Shown: piece by piece, positions 1 through 5,132 of the stretch
Numbering within the stretch: position 1 is the stretch's first letter
Layout: the number at the start of each line of letters is the position of its first letter
Assembly (NCBI GenBank): GCA_937890875.1
Contig: CALAEB010000381.1
Coordinates: 1-7,259 of the forward strand
Length of the DNA: 7,259 nt
Direction: 5' to 3'
Origin: an uncultured Anaerolineaceae bacterium
Lineage (GTDB): Bacteria; Chloroflexota; Anaerolineae; Anaerolineales; Anaerolineaceae
Position numbers and translations under genes: made by a program
Notes under the pieces: model-generated
The model's database searches: none
What the model was told of the DNA's origin: nothing
The model's input: the letters and a program-made list of their open reading frames with translations, nothing else

Positions 1-126
1 GCAAAATAAGCGGAAACAGCCAGCCAGAATATTTGCATAATAAAGAAAGTTCCCAAAATGCTTTTTTTCCGGAAAGTCTGCGTATATTCTATTACGGCAA
101 CATCGCACTGGAATATAGAAAGACAG

Positions 127-135
127 AGAAGGAAG
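127..135 (+). promoter_or_regulatory. Ribosome binding site of the flavodoxin gene
   Basis: A purine-rich AGAAGGAAG tract ends a few bases before the ATG at 140. It supports that start over the ATG at 58, which lies in another frame and has no comparable site. A weak candidate -10 (TATATT, 83-88) lies upstream, but I see no convincing -35 partner. Confidence 0.7.
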
Positions 136-139
136 AAAG

Positions 140-682
140 ATGAAGACAATTGTAATTTATCCGTCAAAGACCGGATATACGAAAAAATATGCCGGATGGA
201 TCGCGGAAGCTTTGCATGCCGATATTTTTCAGAACTCCCGGTTTCCGTTTGAAAAGCTGGCGGACTACGACACGATCATTTACGGCGGGAGCCTGTTTGC
301 TTCCGGGATTCTTGGCGTCAACAGACTCAAGAAAGCGCTGAACAGGCTTCAGGGTAAAAAAGTGATCGTTTTCGGTGTCGGACTGGCGCCGATGGAAGCG
401 GAGACAATTGAGAAACTCCGGAACCATAACTTCACGGCGGAAGAAATGGAAAAAATCCGTTTCTTCTATTTCCGGGGCGGTTTCAATCTGGGGGGCCTGC
501 CATTGCCGGATCAGCTGATGATGAAGCTGATGAAAAGAATCATCGAACGGAAGCAGCGGAAAGGTGAAACGCTGAATTCCGATGAAGCCGACATGCTGGA
601 AGTATTCAATAAAGTGACCGATTTCACCGACATACACTATATTGACGAATTGGTTTCCTTCGCGCAGAACAACGGAGAATGA
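140..682 (+). CDS. Flavodoxin-domain protein (HemG-like / Flavodoxin_5 type)
   Basis: This is a 180-residue cytosolic protein of the flavodoxin fold, expected to bind FMN and shuttle electrons. What is seen: a beta-strand MKTIVIYPS opens the protein and runs into a phosphate-binding loop (PSKTGYTKKYA, residues 8-18) that fits the (S/T)xTGxT pattern of flavodoxins. A second core strand with the FMN-contact loop is DYDTIIYGGSLFASG (42-56), and a third is KKVIVFGVGL (73-82). The C-terminal part (FFYFRGGFNLGGLPLPDQ, then a basic helix MMKLMKRIIERK) resembles the flavodoxin-domain proteins related to protoporphyrinogen oxidase HemG, which are common and mostly uncharacterised in Clostridia. There is no signal peptide or membrane segment. 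The length is normal for the family. It stands alone: a long hairpin follows directly. The electron partner cannot be told from this context, and a role in haem synthesis is not implied because no haem genes are near. Confidence 0.85.
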   Translation: MKTIVIYPSKTGYTKKYAGWIAEALHADIFQNSRFPFEKLADYDTIIYGGSLFASGILGVNRLKKALNRLQGKKVIVFGVGLAPMEAETIEKLRNHNFTAEEMEKIRFFYFRGGFNLGGLPLPDQLMMKLMKRIIERKQRKGETLNSDEADMLEVFNKVTDFTDIHYIDELVSFAQNNGE

Positions 683-686
683 AACG

Positions 687-733
687 TTTATGCCTGGTGA
701 CGTCCGGCAATGCCGGACGTCACCAGGCATAAA
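687..733 (+). terminator. Long perfect hairpin, likely terminator of the flavodoxin gene
   Basis: The arms 687-709 and 711-733 are perfect reverse complements (23 bp) around a single central base, so in RNA the stem would close with a small loop at CAATG. It begins 4 nt after the stop codon. The downstream tract is AAATTTT rather than a pure T run, so termination on + is plausible but not classic. On the minus strand the sequence after the stem is ACGTTTC, which is worse. The near-perfect symmetry exceeds what a terminator needs, so a palindromic intergenic repeat is an alternative. Confidence 0.6.
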
Positions 734-816
734 AAATTTTCTCTTCGTTTGATTCGAAAGGAATATCCTCATTCAAAATTCCCGGTTTGCGGAGGCATGG
801 CGCGTTTTTCGAAAGA

Positions 817-825
817 TGGTATAAT
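817..825 (+). promoter_or_regulatory. Extended -10 promoter for tRNA-Ser
   Basis: The sequence TGGTATAAT is a perfect consensus TATAAT (820-825) with the upstream TG of an extended -10 element. No good -35 is present, which extended -10 promoters tolerate. Transcription would start near 832, about 55 nt before the tRNA. A 6-bp inverted repeat (CACGCG 827-832 and CGCGTG 842-847) straddles the expected start and could be a leader hairpin. Confidence 0.55.
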
Positions 826-885
826 ACACGCGGATAAAAAACGCGTGAGCAAATCACAGTTTTATTCATGGAAAACAGCAATATT

Positions 886-977
886 GGGGAGGTGCCAGAG
901 TGGTTGAATGGGGCCGCCTGCTAAGTGGTTGTTGGGGTAAAACTCAACCGGGGGTTCGAATCCCCCCTTCCCCGCCA
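886..977 (+). tRNA. tRNA-Ser (anticodon GCU), CCA encoded
   Basis: The sequence folds as a complete class II tRNA of 92 nt. The acceptor GGGGAGG (886-892) pairs with CTTCCCC (967-973), with one G-U pair. The D arm has stem CCA/TGG. The anticodon loop CTGCTAA (918-924) carries GCT at 920-922. A long variable arm (GTTGGG pairing with CTCAAC) marks it as serine or leucine type, and the anticodon decides serine (AGC/AGU codons). The T arm is GGGGG-TTCGAAT-CCCCC (950-966), followed by G discriminator and CCA at 975-977. All stems are intact, so it should be functional. tRNA-Ser 3' ends are frequent phage and island integration sites, but no second copy of this 3' end is visible in the window. Confidence 0.96.
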
Positions 978-1394
978 TTAATACAAGCGCAAAGCGAACA
1001 GACGACAATAATTCGAAATTCAGACAGGCATTTCGAATAAGAAGAGAAAATCTGTTGTTCTTCTGTTTTGCGCAGAGCGCAAAACAGAAGAACAACAGAG
1101 AATCCCTCCCCTATTTTGAAAAAGCAACCTCGTGAATACAGAACCCTTTTAGGTCTGCCGGCTTTGTCGCATGCAGTAAATCAGCATTCTCAACGATAGA
1201 TTCCGATTATTTATCCGCCATAGCCACATTCCGGCTTATCTCCGCCTTCCGGAATTAAACGGCAACGTCACACCCGCTGGGCACCGGGAATCTGCCAATC
1301 ATGACACAGAGCAATGCTTCGCTGAACGCGGTCAATAAACCGCCTCGTGACCTTAACGCGTTAAGCATTGAAATGGTAGTCGGGGAATATTGTT
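978..1394. other. Gene-free stretch rich in inverted repeats
   Basis: I recognise no coding region here. It contains a 9-bp inverted repeat ATTCGAAAT / ATTTCGAAT (1011-1019, 1030-1038) just after the tRNA, the long hairpin listed separately, a 7-bp pair ATTCCGG / CCGGAAT (1228-1234, 1249-1255), a small hairpin GCGGT/ACCGC (1328-1343) and a perfect 14-bp palindrome CTTAACGCGTTAAG (1352-1365) upstream of the broken DraG-like gene. The palindrome could have been an operator for that gene. None of these has a convincing T run on the + strand. Confidence 0.6.
1051..1099 (-). terminator. 23-bp perfect hairpin, possible terminator for minus-strand transcription
   Basis: The arms 1051-1073 and 1077-1099 are exact reverse complements around the 3-nt loop AGA. 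On + it is followed by GAATCCC, with no T tract. On - the stem is followed by TTTTCTCTTCTT, a usable U-rich tail, so it best fits a terminator for transcripts coming from the right. The nearest intact minus-strand gene ends at 1780, so this would be the distal terminator of the VOC-YdeI-AlkD operon with the DraG remnant lying between. It could equally be a palindromic repeat element. Confidence 0.45.
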
Positions 1395-1632
1395 ATGCGC
1401 GGAGCTATCATTGGCGACATTGCAGGGTCGCGTTTCGAATTCAATATTCATAGGAGCAAAGATTTCGATCTGTTCGCCGAGGGCTGCTTTGCCACCGACA
1501 ATAGCATCATGACCCTTGCCATCGCCAAGGCGATACTGGCTTGTGAGGCGATTGGAACAGGCTCAGCGAGCAAGCTGTCAACTTTATGCGGGAAATCGGG
1601 CAAAAGCACCCAAACTGTGGTTTCGGCTGAAA
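1395..1632 (+). pseudogene. ADP-ribosylglycohydrolase (DraG-like) N-terminal remnant, frameshifted
   Basis: The first 50 or so codons read MRGAIIGDIAGSRFEF, then KDFDLF and a degraded metal motif (FATDNSIMTLAIAKAIL). This matches the start of DraG/ADP-ribosylglycohydrolase proteins, where the motif is FTDDTVMT and its acidic residues bind the dinuclear metal. Here the first Asp of the DD pair is kept but the second is Asn. Around 1546-1550 one base has been lost: homology resumes in the next frame as DWNRLSEQAVNFMREIGQ and then KHPNCGFG, ending in TGA at 1630-1632. Past that point no DraG sequence is visible in any frame, so about three quarters of a normal gene of roughly 260 residues is missing. 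The reading frame from 1395 continues to 1703 as unrelated sequence. A weak GGGGA lies upstream. The gene is dead both by frameshift and by truncation. Confidence 0.8.
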
Positions 1633-1779
1633 ACAGAATATGCAAGTTAAACGATTACCGGCAGGGGTGTGCGGTTGATCGACCGGGAGCAGCTGCGTCA
1701 TAACAAAAAAATTAAATCGACCAAGCCTGATTCAGCGAAAGGCCCGATCTATTTTAAACCGTTGCCAGCCTCACCCCCT
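1633..1779. other. Unassigned sequence between the DraG remnant and the alkD-like gene
   Basis: DraG homology stops at about 1632 and the minus-strand alkylation repair gene stops at 1780. The sequence between fits neither. On - it contains a run of seven T (near 1708) that could serve as the tail of a terminator for the minus operon, but only weak stems (4 bp) precede it. On + a short stretch reads VRLIDREQLRHNKK (from about 1667), which looks protein-like but which I cannot assign. Confidence 0.4.
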
Positions 1780-2484
1780 TTACGGTTTGCGTTTGCTCCC
1801 AAGCCGTCCCGCATCAACAGCCTTTTGGATATATTGCGCCGCGAGCGGCACCCTACAGGCCGTCTTGCCCATATCAACGTGAACTTTTCCGACAGCCTGC
1901 GCGGCCGCAGCGGCTTCCGCATGCAGCGGAAGATAGGAGATCCCGGCCGCAATGACAAAGTTGTTCATGGCATATCGGGTACGGTTGGGTTGATTGTGAA
2001 TCGTATTTCTCACCTGATCCAGCATTACCCTGATCTTATCCGAATGGAATTCGCCGTCCGGGAGCATGCCCAAAAGCCTGCAATAGCAAGACCATCCAGA
2101 CGACATATAAAATTCCTTTCCACTGTCGATCCATCTGTCCGCCACAGTCTGGGCAAAACCGGTTTCCACCAAAACATTGGCTACCGTAAAGTCCGAAAGC
2201 GCATAACAGTATGCCGCTTCGATCCAGCGCTCAAAGTCCGCTTCGGTCATACGGTTGGGGTCGGCAATCAGTCCGGCAAAATACATGGCATCATAATTCC
2301 CGGTCGCGTAAAGCGCATCCGCCAGCGGCTGGTTTCTTTTGATCTTTTTGGCCAGCGGTTTCATCGCGCCGGTGAGAACGCCAAAAAGCGGTTCGTGCGC
2401 GCCGTGGGCAATGTATGTTTTCTTTGTCTGTTCGCTGCCAAGCGCTTCCAGCTCGTGCATGATTGTTTCAGGCGTCATGATCAT
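1780..2484 (-). CDS. DNA alkylation repair protein (AlkD-like, HEAT-repeat)
   Basis: This is a 234-residue protein of the DNA alkylation repair family, whose AlkC/AlkD members are DNA glycosylases that remove positively charged alkylated bases using a stack of HEAT-like helical repeats. Family hallmarks seen: GSEQTKKTYIAHGAHEPLFGV (16-36), a shortish helix KPLAKKIKRNQPLADALY, TGNYDAMYFAGLIAD (61-75), a helix around RWIEAAYCYALSDFTV (86-101), PNRTRYAMNNFVIAAG (166-181) and the C-terminal VHVDMGKTACRVPLA (201-215) with a basic tail GSKRKP. The length is typical of this Clostridia-type branch. The true start is the ATG at 2484, chosen because AAGGA sits 9 nt upstream and the residues before it lack family similarity; an upstream in-frame ATG at 2604 lies wholly inside the preceding gene. 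It overlaps that gene by 17 nt, suggesting translational coupling. I cannot tell whether the catalytic Asp of AlkD proper is conserved, so glycosylase activity is inferred from family only. Confidence 0.85.
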   Translation of the reverse strand: MIMTPETIMHELEALGSEQTKKTYIAHGAHEPLFGVLTGAMKPLAKKIKRNQPLADALYATGNYDAMYFAGLIADPNRMTEADFERWIEAAYCYALSDFTVANVLVETGFAQTVADRWIDSGKEFYMSSGWSCYCRLLGMLPDGEFHSDKIRVMLDQVRNTIHNQPNRTRYAMNNFVIAAGISYLPLHAEAAAAAQAVGKVHVDMGKTACRVPLAAQYIQKAVDAGRLGSKRKP

Positions 2485-3157
2485 TTGTCTGCGTCCTTTT
2501 TCGCTGCTGAAATAAAGCCTTGGATTTGTATCCTGCCAACAGAATATCCACCATTTCCATGAGATGCTTTTCCTGTGTTGTCTCGGCTTTTGCGCCATAT
2601 ACATAGCGGGCCCAATCTTTTTGATAGCCAGCTGTCAGGCCATCATACAGCGCAAGGACTTCCGGGCGCTCTTCCAGCCGGGCGCGGAGTTCTGGTATCT
2701 TTTCGACATAATCATCCACACGATTGCTGTTCCCGGCTCTTTTACCAATTTGCACGGAATCCTTCTTAAGCCCTACGACCGTGAAAACATCATTCAGAGA
2801 AACCATTTTGGAAAACTTGAGCGCGGTTCCGGGGATAAAACCGGTTTCTTCGTCAATGCCCAGATGGGGAAAAATCGCGTCCCGGTCGATGTGCTTCGTA
2901 TATTGGTTATTTCCCTTTTTAGGGTAGGCAAAATACAGGTATCCCGCTCTGGTGAGCAGATTACTCCGGACCGTTTGGTCGATGACAGACTTCATTTCAT
3001 CCAGATCAAAAACGAACGCCAGCAGAAGATCATATTCGCCATCCGGGACCGTATCAAATGGGAGCCCATCGAATTCTTTCACACCGTCCGGTTTATTTTG
3101 CAAAAGAATCCTTGAAAAGTTACCCAACATCAGTTTTTTATAAAGTGCCGCCTCCAT
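2468..3157 (-). CDS. YdeI/OmpD-associated family protein
   Basis: This is a 229-residue soluble protein with two parts. Residues about 10-133 form a domain with IDRDAIFPHLGIDEETGFIPG (90-110) and LKFSKMVSLNDVFTVVGL (113-130), a pattern I know from the N-terminal part of bacterial YdeI-like proteins and from small DUF3052-like proteins. Residues about 148-213 are the YdeI-type helical C-terminus: a low-complexity charged stretch, then LTAGYQKDWARYVYGAKAE and a final MVDILLAGYKSKAL. YdeI members have been tied to antimicrobial peptide or bacteriocin resistance, but the biochemical role is unknown and should not be assumed here. The start at 3157 has a GGAGG 6 nt upstream. It sits 31 nt after the VOC gene and overlaps the alkylation repair gene by 17 nt, so the three are co-transcribed. 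No signal peptide or transmembrane segment is seen. Confidence 0.8.
   Translation of the reverse strand: MEAALYKKLMLGNFSRILLQNKPDGVKEFDGLPFDTVPDGEYDLLLAFVFDLDEMKSVIDQTVRSNLLTRAGYLYFAYPKKGNNQYTKHIDRDAIFPHLGIDEETGFIPGTALKFSKMVSLNDVFTVVGLKKDSVQIGKRAGNSNRVDDYVEKIPELRARLEERPEVLALYDGLTAGYQKDWARYVYGAKAETTQEKHLMEMVDILLAGYKSKALFQQRKRTQTNDHDA
2494..2498 (-). promoter_or_regulatory. Ribosome binding site that fixes the alkD-like start
   Basis: AAGGA on the minus strand lies 9 nt before the ATG at 2484 and 15 nt before the next ATG at 2478. It lies inside the 3' end of the YdeI-family gene and favours MIMTPETIM as the N-terminus. Confidence 0.6.
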
Positions 3158-3188
3158 ATGGTGCCTCCGGTATCACGTCCTAGCCCGT

Positions 3189-3635
3189 TTATTTATCAGG
3201 GTCTTCTTTCAGCTTCTCATCCCAATACTTCGTACGCTCCTCAAAACTGACCTCACGGTAGACCTGATGAAGCAGCCAAACGTGCCCGAACGGATCGGTG
3301 AGCATGGCGTTGCTTACACCCATTTCCGGCATTTCGGTCACCGGCTGTATCTCGGTAAAGCCGAGTTCCATTGCCTTCCGGTGGGTCTCGCGGATGTCCG
3401 GCACCACAACATTCAGCCAGATCGGCTTGTTCTCTTCCGGCTTGGGCGCGAACATTCCATATTCGGGATTCTCATCCAACAGATGGAATCGGGTTCCCAA
3501 GAGCGTGAACACTGCCTCGTTCAGTCCTTGATCAAAAGCCGTCACCTCGACCCGCTCCGCACCAAACGCCTGCTCATAAACCGCAAGCGCTTTCACGCTG
3601 TTGGAAACAACCAGATCAATTTCAACGCCGATCAT
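3189..3635 (-). CDS. VOC family protein (glyoxalase/PhnB-like)
   Basis: This is a 148-residue protein of the vicinal oxygen chelate superfamily, PhnB-like branch. Two babbabb modules are visible: the N-terminal one MIGVEIDLVVSNSVKALAVYEQAFGAE (1-27) followed by EAVFTLLGTRFHLLDENPEYG (40-60), and the C-terminal one KPIWLNVVVPDIRETHRKAMELGF (70-93), then TEMPEMGVSNAMLTDPFGHVWLLHQ (100-124). The ending YREVSFEERTKYW is typical of the branch. Such proteins may act on small thiol adducts, bind drugs, or have unknown roles; the substrate cannot be read from sequence. It is first gene of the minus operon, with AGGAGGT 6 nt upstream of the ATG and a promoter candidate behind it. A broken second copy of its 5' end and upstream region lies at 6408-6523. 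Confidence 0.88.
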   Translation of the reverse strand: MIGVEIDLVVSNSVKALAVYEQAFGAERVEVTAFDQGLNEAVFTLLGTRFHLLDENPEYGMFAPKPEENKPIWLNVVVPDIRETHRKAMELGFTEIQPVTEMPEMGVSNAMLTDPFGHVWLLHQVYREVSFEERTKYWDEKLKEDPDK

Positions 3636-3641
3636 CGCAGT

Positions 3642-3648
3642 ACCTCCT
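3642..3648 (-). promoter_or_regulatory. Strong Shine-Dalgarno of the VOC gene
   Basis: AGGAGGT on the minus strand, 6 nt before the ATG at 3635. The matching site is preserved in the broken copy (AGGAGGC before 6479). Confidence 0.75.
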
Positions 3649-3669
3649 GTTTTAAATGTACTTTAAAAC
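3649..3669 (-). promoter_or_regulatory. Candidate operator or leader inverted repeat of the VOC operon
   Basis: A perfect 8-bp inverted repeat GTTTTAAA / TTTAAAAC (3649-3656, 3662-3669) with a 5-nt centre lies between the putative -10 and the Shine-Dalgarno. Its position just at or after the transcription start suits a repressor site. The corresponding positions of the decayed VOC copy have lost the symmetry. No regulator gene is nearby to test this. Confidence 0.35.
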
Positions 3670-3697
3670 ATTGTATCATCCATCTCTTTCTTTTCAC
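3670..3697 (-). promoter_or_regulatory. Candidate promoter of the VOC-YdeI-AlkD operon
   Basis: On the minus strand GTGAAA (3697-3692, 4 of 6 to the -35 consensus) and TACAAT (3675-3670, 5 of 6 to the -10 consensus) are separated by 16 nt. The -10 region is also conserved, in altered form, upstream of the broken VOC copy. It is the only plausible promoter close to the first gene. Confidence 0.45.
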
Positions 3698-3792
3698 GTC
3701 TATCACTCCACCGCTGTTCTGTTCCCCAAACGGGTCCCAAAATTGGCCTAAAATGCAGCCCCAAATGGTGCATTTTTGTCACTTATTTTTTC

Positions 3793-3821
3793 TTGTTTGC
3801 GACATGCAACCGTGATAAAAT
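3793..3821 (+). promoter_or_regulatory. Promoter-like element in front of the tRNA-like relic
   Basis: TTGTTT (3793-3798) and TAAAAT (3816-3821, 5 of 6) are exactly 17 nt apart and end 11 nt before the tRNA-like sequence. The spacing is ideal and the -35 moderate. It may be the surviving promoter of the former tRNA gene. Confidence 0.4.
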
Positions 3822-3832
3822 CCTTCCGTATT

Positions 3833-3917
3833 AAAGAGATGCCTGAGGGATTTAAGGTGACTGACTTAAAAACAGGAGTGTGACAACTCACGTTGGTTCG
3901 AATTCCACTCTCTGCCA
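3833..3917 (+). pseudogene. Decayed tRNA-Ser-like gene (anticodon loop now UAA)
   Basis: This 85-nt sequence follows the layout of a bacterial tRNA-Ser but with lesions in most stems. Seen: acceptor AAAGAGA (3833-3839) pairing over only five bases with TCTCT (3909-3913), then GCCA with about two bases missing before the discriminator; T8 and G9; D stem CCT/AGG with loop GAGGGATTTA instead of the usual GAGTGGTTTA; anticodon arm CTGA-CTTAAAA-ACAG with a broken closing pair; a variable arm GAGT/ACTC (3876-3879, 3886-3889); and T arm GTTGG-TTCGAAT-TCCAC with one mismatch and one G-U. The general form and the CTGACTT...AAA anticodon arm match tRNA-Ser(UGA), so TGA appears to have changed to TAA (3867-3869). 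A class II tRNA-Leu(UAA) origin is the alternative, but the acceptor and T arms fit serine better. It is probably not charged or processed. Confidence 0.65.
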
Positions 3918-4014
3918 GACAGAAATAAAGTAATTTATTGAAAATGGCGGGAAGGATTATGAAACGAAGAGCTGGTGTGAAATAGTATGGTAAAAGCGTC
4001 TGAACAATGATTTG

Positions 4015-4040
4015 TTGACATGGTTTTTTGAAGCCATAAT
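4015..4040 (+). promoter_or_regulatory. Candidate promoter of the ligase-KamA unit
   Basis: A perfect -35 hexamer TTGACA (4015-4020) lies about 75 nt before the start codon. The best -10 nearby is CATAAT (4035-4040, 5 of 6), which gives a spacing of only 14 nt. With the usual 16 to 17 nt, the hexamer is poor. Either an activator helps or this is not the real promoter. Confidence 0.35.
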
Positions 4041-4080
4041 GCGTGCGCGTTGCCGGAGTCGGTGTATTAAATCATATTAA

Positions 4081-4086
4081 AGAAGG
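4081..4086 (+). promoter_or_regulatory. Ribosome binding site of the ATP-grasp ligase
   Basis: AGAAGG ends 6 nt before the ATG at 4093. No other in-frame start near it is better placed. Confidence 0.65.
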
Positions 4087-4092
4087 CATAAA

Positions 4093-5127
4093 ATGCTTGA
4101 AATTCTTGAAGTAGATTCGGAACCTCCCCTATGTGTAGGACTAACTTATAACCTGAAAAAGCCCTCCGTTCCCGGAGTGGCACAGGACGATCAAGCCGAA
4201 TATGACAGCATGGGTACCGTTTTGGCAATCAAGGCTGCGCTTGAGCAGCTCCCCTGCCGGGTGACCCTGATTGAGGCGGATGAATCGCTGCCGGACAAGC
4301 TGATCGCGAACAAACCCGATATTGTTTTTAACATTGCTGAGGGCCGGAATGGAAGGGGCCGAGAGGCGCAAGTGCCGGCCATGCTCAGTTTTTTGGGTAT
4401 TCCGTTTACCGGTTCCGACGAAACCACGCTGTGCGTCTGCCTTGACAAGGCTTTGGCCAAAAAGCTGGTGGCCCGGGAAGGCATCAAAACCCCGCGGTTT
4501 CGTGTGATTGGATCTGGCAGCGCCGATAAGGGGCGGGTGGGTTTCCCCGCTATCGTCAAACCCAATGCTGAGGGATCGAGCAAAGGCATTTCGAATATGG
4601 CGGTAGTGCGGGATGCCTCTTCTCTCAGGGCGCTGCTGCGCAGGAATTTGGCCCTGTATGGCCAGGAAATGCTGGTGGAGCAATACATCCCCGGACGGGA
4701 GTTCACGGTGGGTATGCTCGGAAACGGGCGGGATATCCGTGTATTCGAGCCCATGGAAATTGTTTACCTGAACCAGAATAGCCCTGACCGAATTTACAGC
4801 TTTGAGGTTAAGCAGAACTATCAAAAACTGATCCGCTATGACTGCCCTGCGGATATTCCGGCCTCTCTCAGACAGAAAATCGCGGGTACCGCGCTGAAAA
4901 TATTCACATTGCTTGGCTGCCGTGACTTCGGACGTGTTGACTTTCGGCTTTCGCCCGCCGGAGAGCTCTATTTTATCGAGATAAACCCCTTGCCCGGGCT
5001 GGCGCCCGGTTACAGCGACTATCCCATGCTTGCAGCGTTTGACGGGCTGAGCTATGAGACTTTGGTGCAGGGCGTCCTCAGAAGTGCGCTGAAGCGCTTG
5101 GGGCTTCGGCCCGCGGCGGAGGTGTAA
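4093..5127 (+). CDS. D-alanine-D-alanine ligase-like ATP-grasp enzyme
   Basis: This is a 344-residue cytosolic ATP-grasp ligase. Enzymes of this fold activate a carboxylate as an acyl phosphate and join it to an amine. N-terminal domain: CVGLTYNLKK (14-23), DDQAEYDSMGTV (32-43) and KPDIVFNIAEGRNGRGREAQ (74-93), then PAMLSFLGIPFTGSD (95-109). Central ATP domain: FPAIVKPNAEGSSKGI (151-166) with the nucleotide-binding Lys and glycine-rich loop, LVEQYIPGREFTVGMLG (194-210). C-terminal: GRVDFRL (280-286) and FIEINPLPGLAPGYSDYP (294-311), giving the expected Asp283, Glu296 and Asn298 metal ligands. The omega-loop YSFEVKQNY (235-243) only partly resembles the Ddl YDYxxKY motif, and the N-terminal Ddl signature GGxSxE is replaced by the AEYDS type. 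This suggests a ligase of the Ddl superfamily with a different substrate. It is 5 nt from the KamA-like gene, so the two probably form one pathway. Confidence 0.85.
   Translation: MLEILEVDSEPPLCVGLTYNLKKPSVPGVAQDDQAEYDSMGTVLAIKAALEQLPCRVTLIEADESLPDKLIANKPDIVFNIAEGRNGRGREAQVPAMLSFLGIPFTGSDETTLCVCLDKALAKKLVAREGIKTPRFRVIGSGSADKGRVGFPAIVKPNAEGSSKGISNMAVVRDASSLRALLRRNLALYGQEMLVEQYIPGREFTVGMLGNGRDIRVFEPMEIVYLNQNSPDRIYSFEVKQNYQKLIRYDCPADIPASLRQKIAGTALKIFTLLGCRDFGRVDFRLSPAGELYFIEINPLPGLAPGYSDYPMLAAFDGLSYETLVQGVLRSALKRLGLRPAAEV
5118..5124 (+). promoter_or_regulatory. Ribosome binding site of the kamA-like gene inside the ligase gene
   Basis: GGAGGTG overlaps the last codons and stop of the ligase gene and lies about 8 to 10 nt before the ATG at 5133. 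The stop-to-start gap is 5 nt, so translation is likely coupled. Confidence 0.6.
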
Positions 5128-5132
5128 GGCTT

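Larger units (their letters stand above)
3698..4092. other. Gene-free divergent region containing a tRNA-like relic
   Basis: This stretch separates the minus operon from the + strand ligase gene. Besides the promoters and tRNA-like sequence listed separately, it has an 8-bp inverted repeat AAAATGCA / TGCATTTT (3750-3757, 3769-3776) followed by T-rich sequence, which could stop + strand transcription, and an AT-only 6-bp repeat AATAAA / TTTATT (3924-3929, 3934-3939) after the tRNA-like sequence. I see no gene of convincing size. Confidence 0.5.

Noticed and set aside
710..907. A 65-codon frame on + between the hairpin and the tRNA
   Set aside because: It starts inside the hairpin, runs into the tRNA-Ser, has no ribosome binding site and resembles no protein I know.
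886..977. tRNA-Ser 3' end as an attachment site of an integrated element
   Set aside because: No second copy of the 3' end and no integrase gene are visible in the window.
1311..1323. 13-mer GCAATGCTTCGCT also present at 6551-6563
   Set aside because: One exact 13-mer pair is expected at a fair rate by chance in a window of this size, and the match does not extend.
1669..2562. A 297-codon open frame on + antisense to the alkylation repair gene
   Set aside because: It has no ribosome binding site, its composition is arginine, histidine and proline rich as expected of an antisense shadow, and the minus-strand frame shows clear family motifs.
3944..3985. A 13-codon frame (MAGRIMKRRAGVK) upstream of the ligase as a leader peptide
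   Set aside because: It lacks a ribosome binding site and has no run of regulatory codons or following attenuator.
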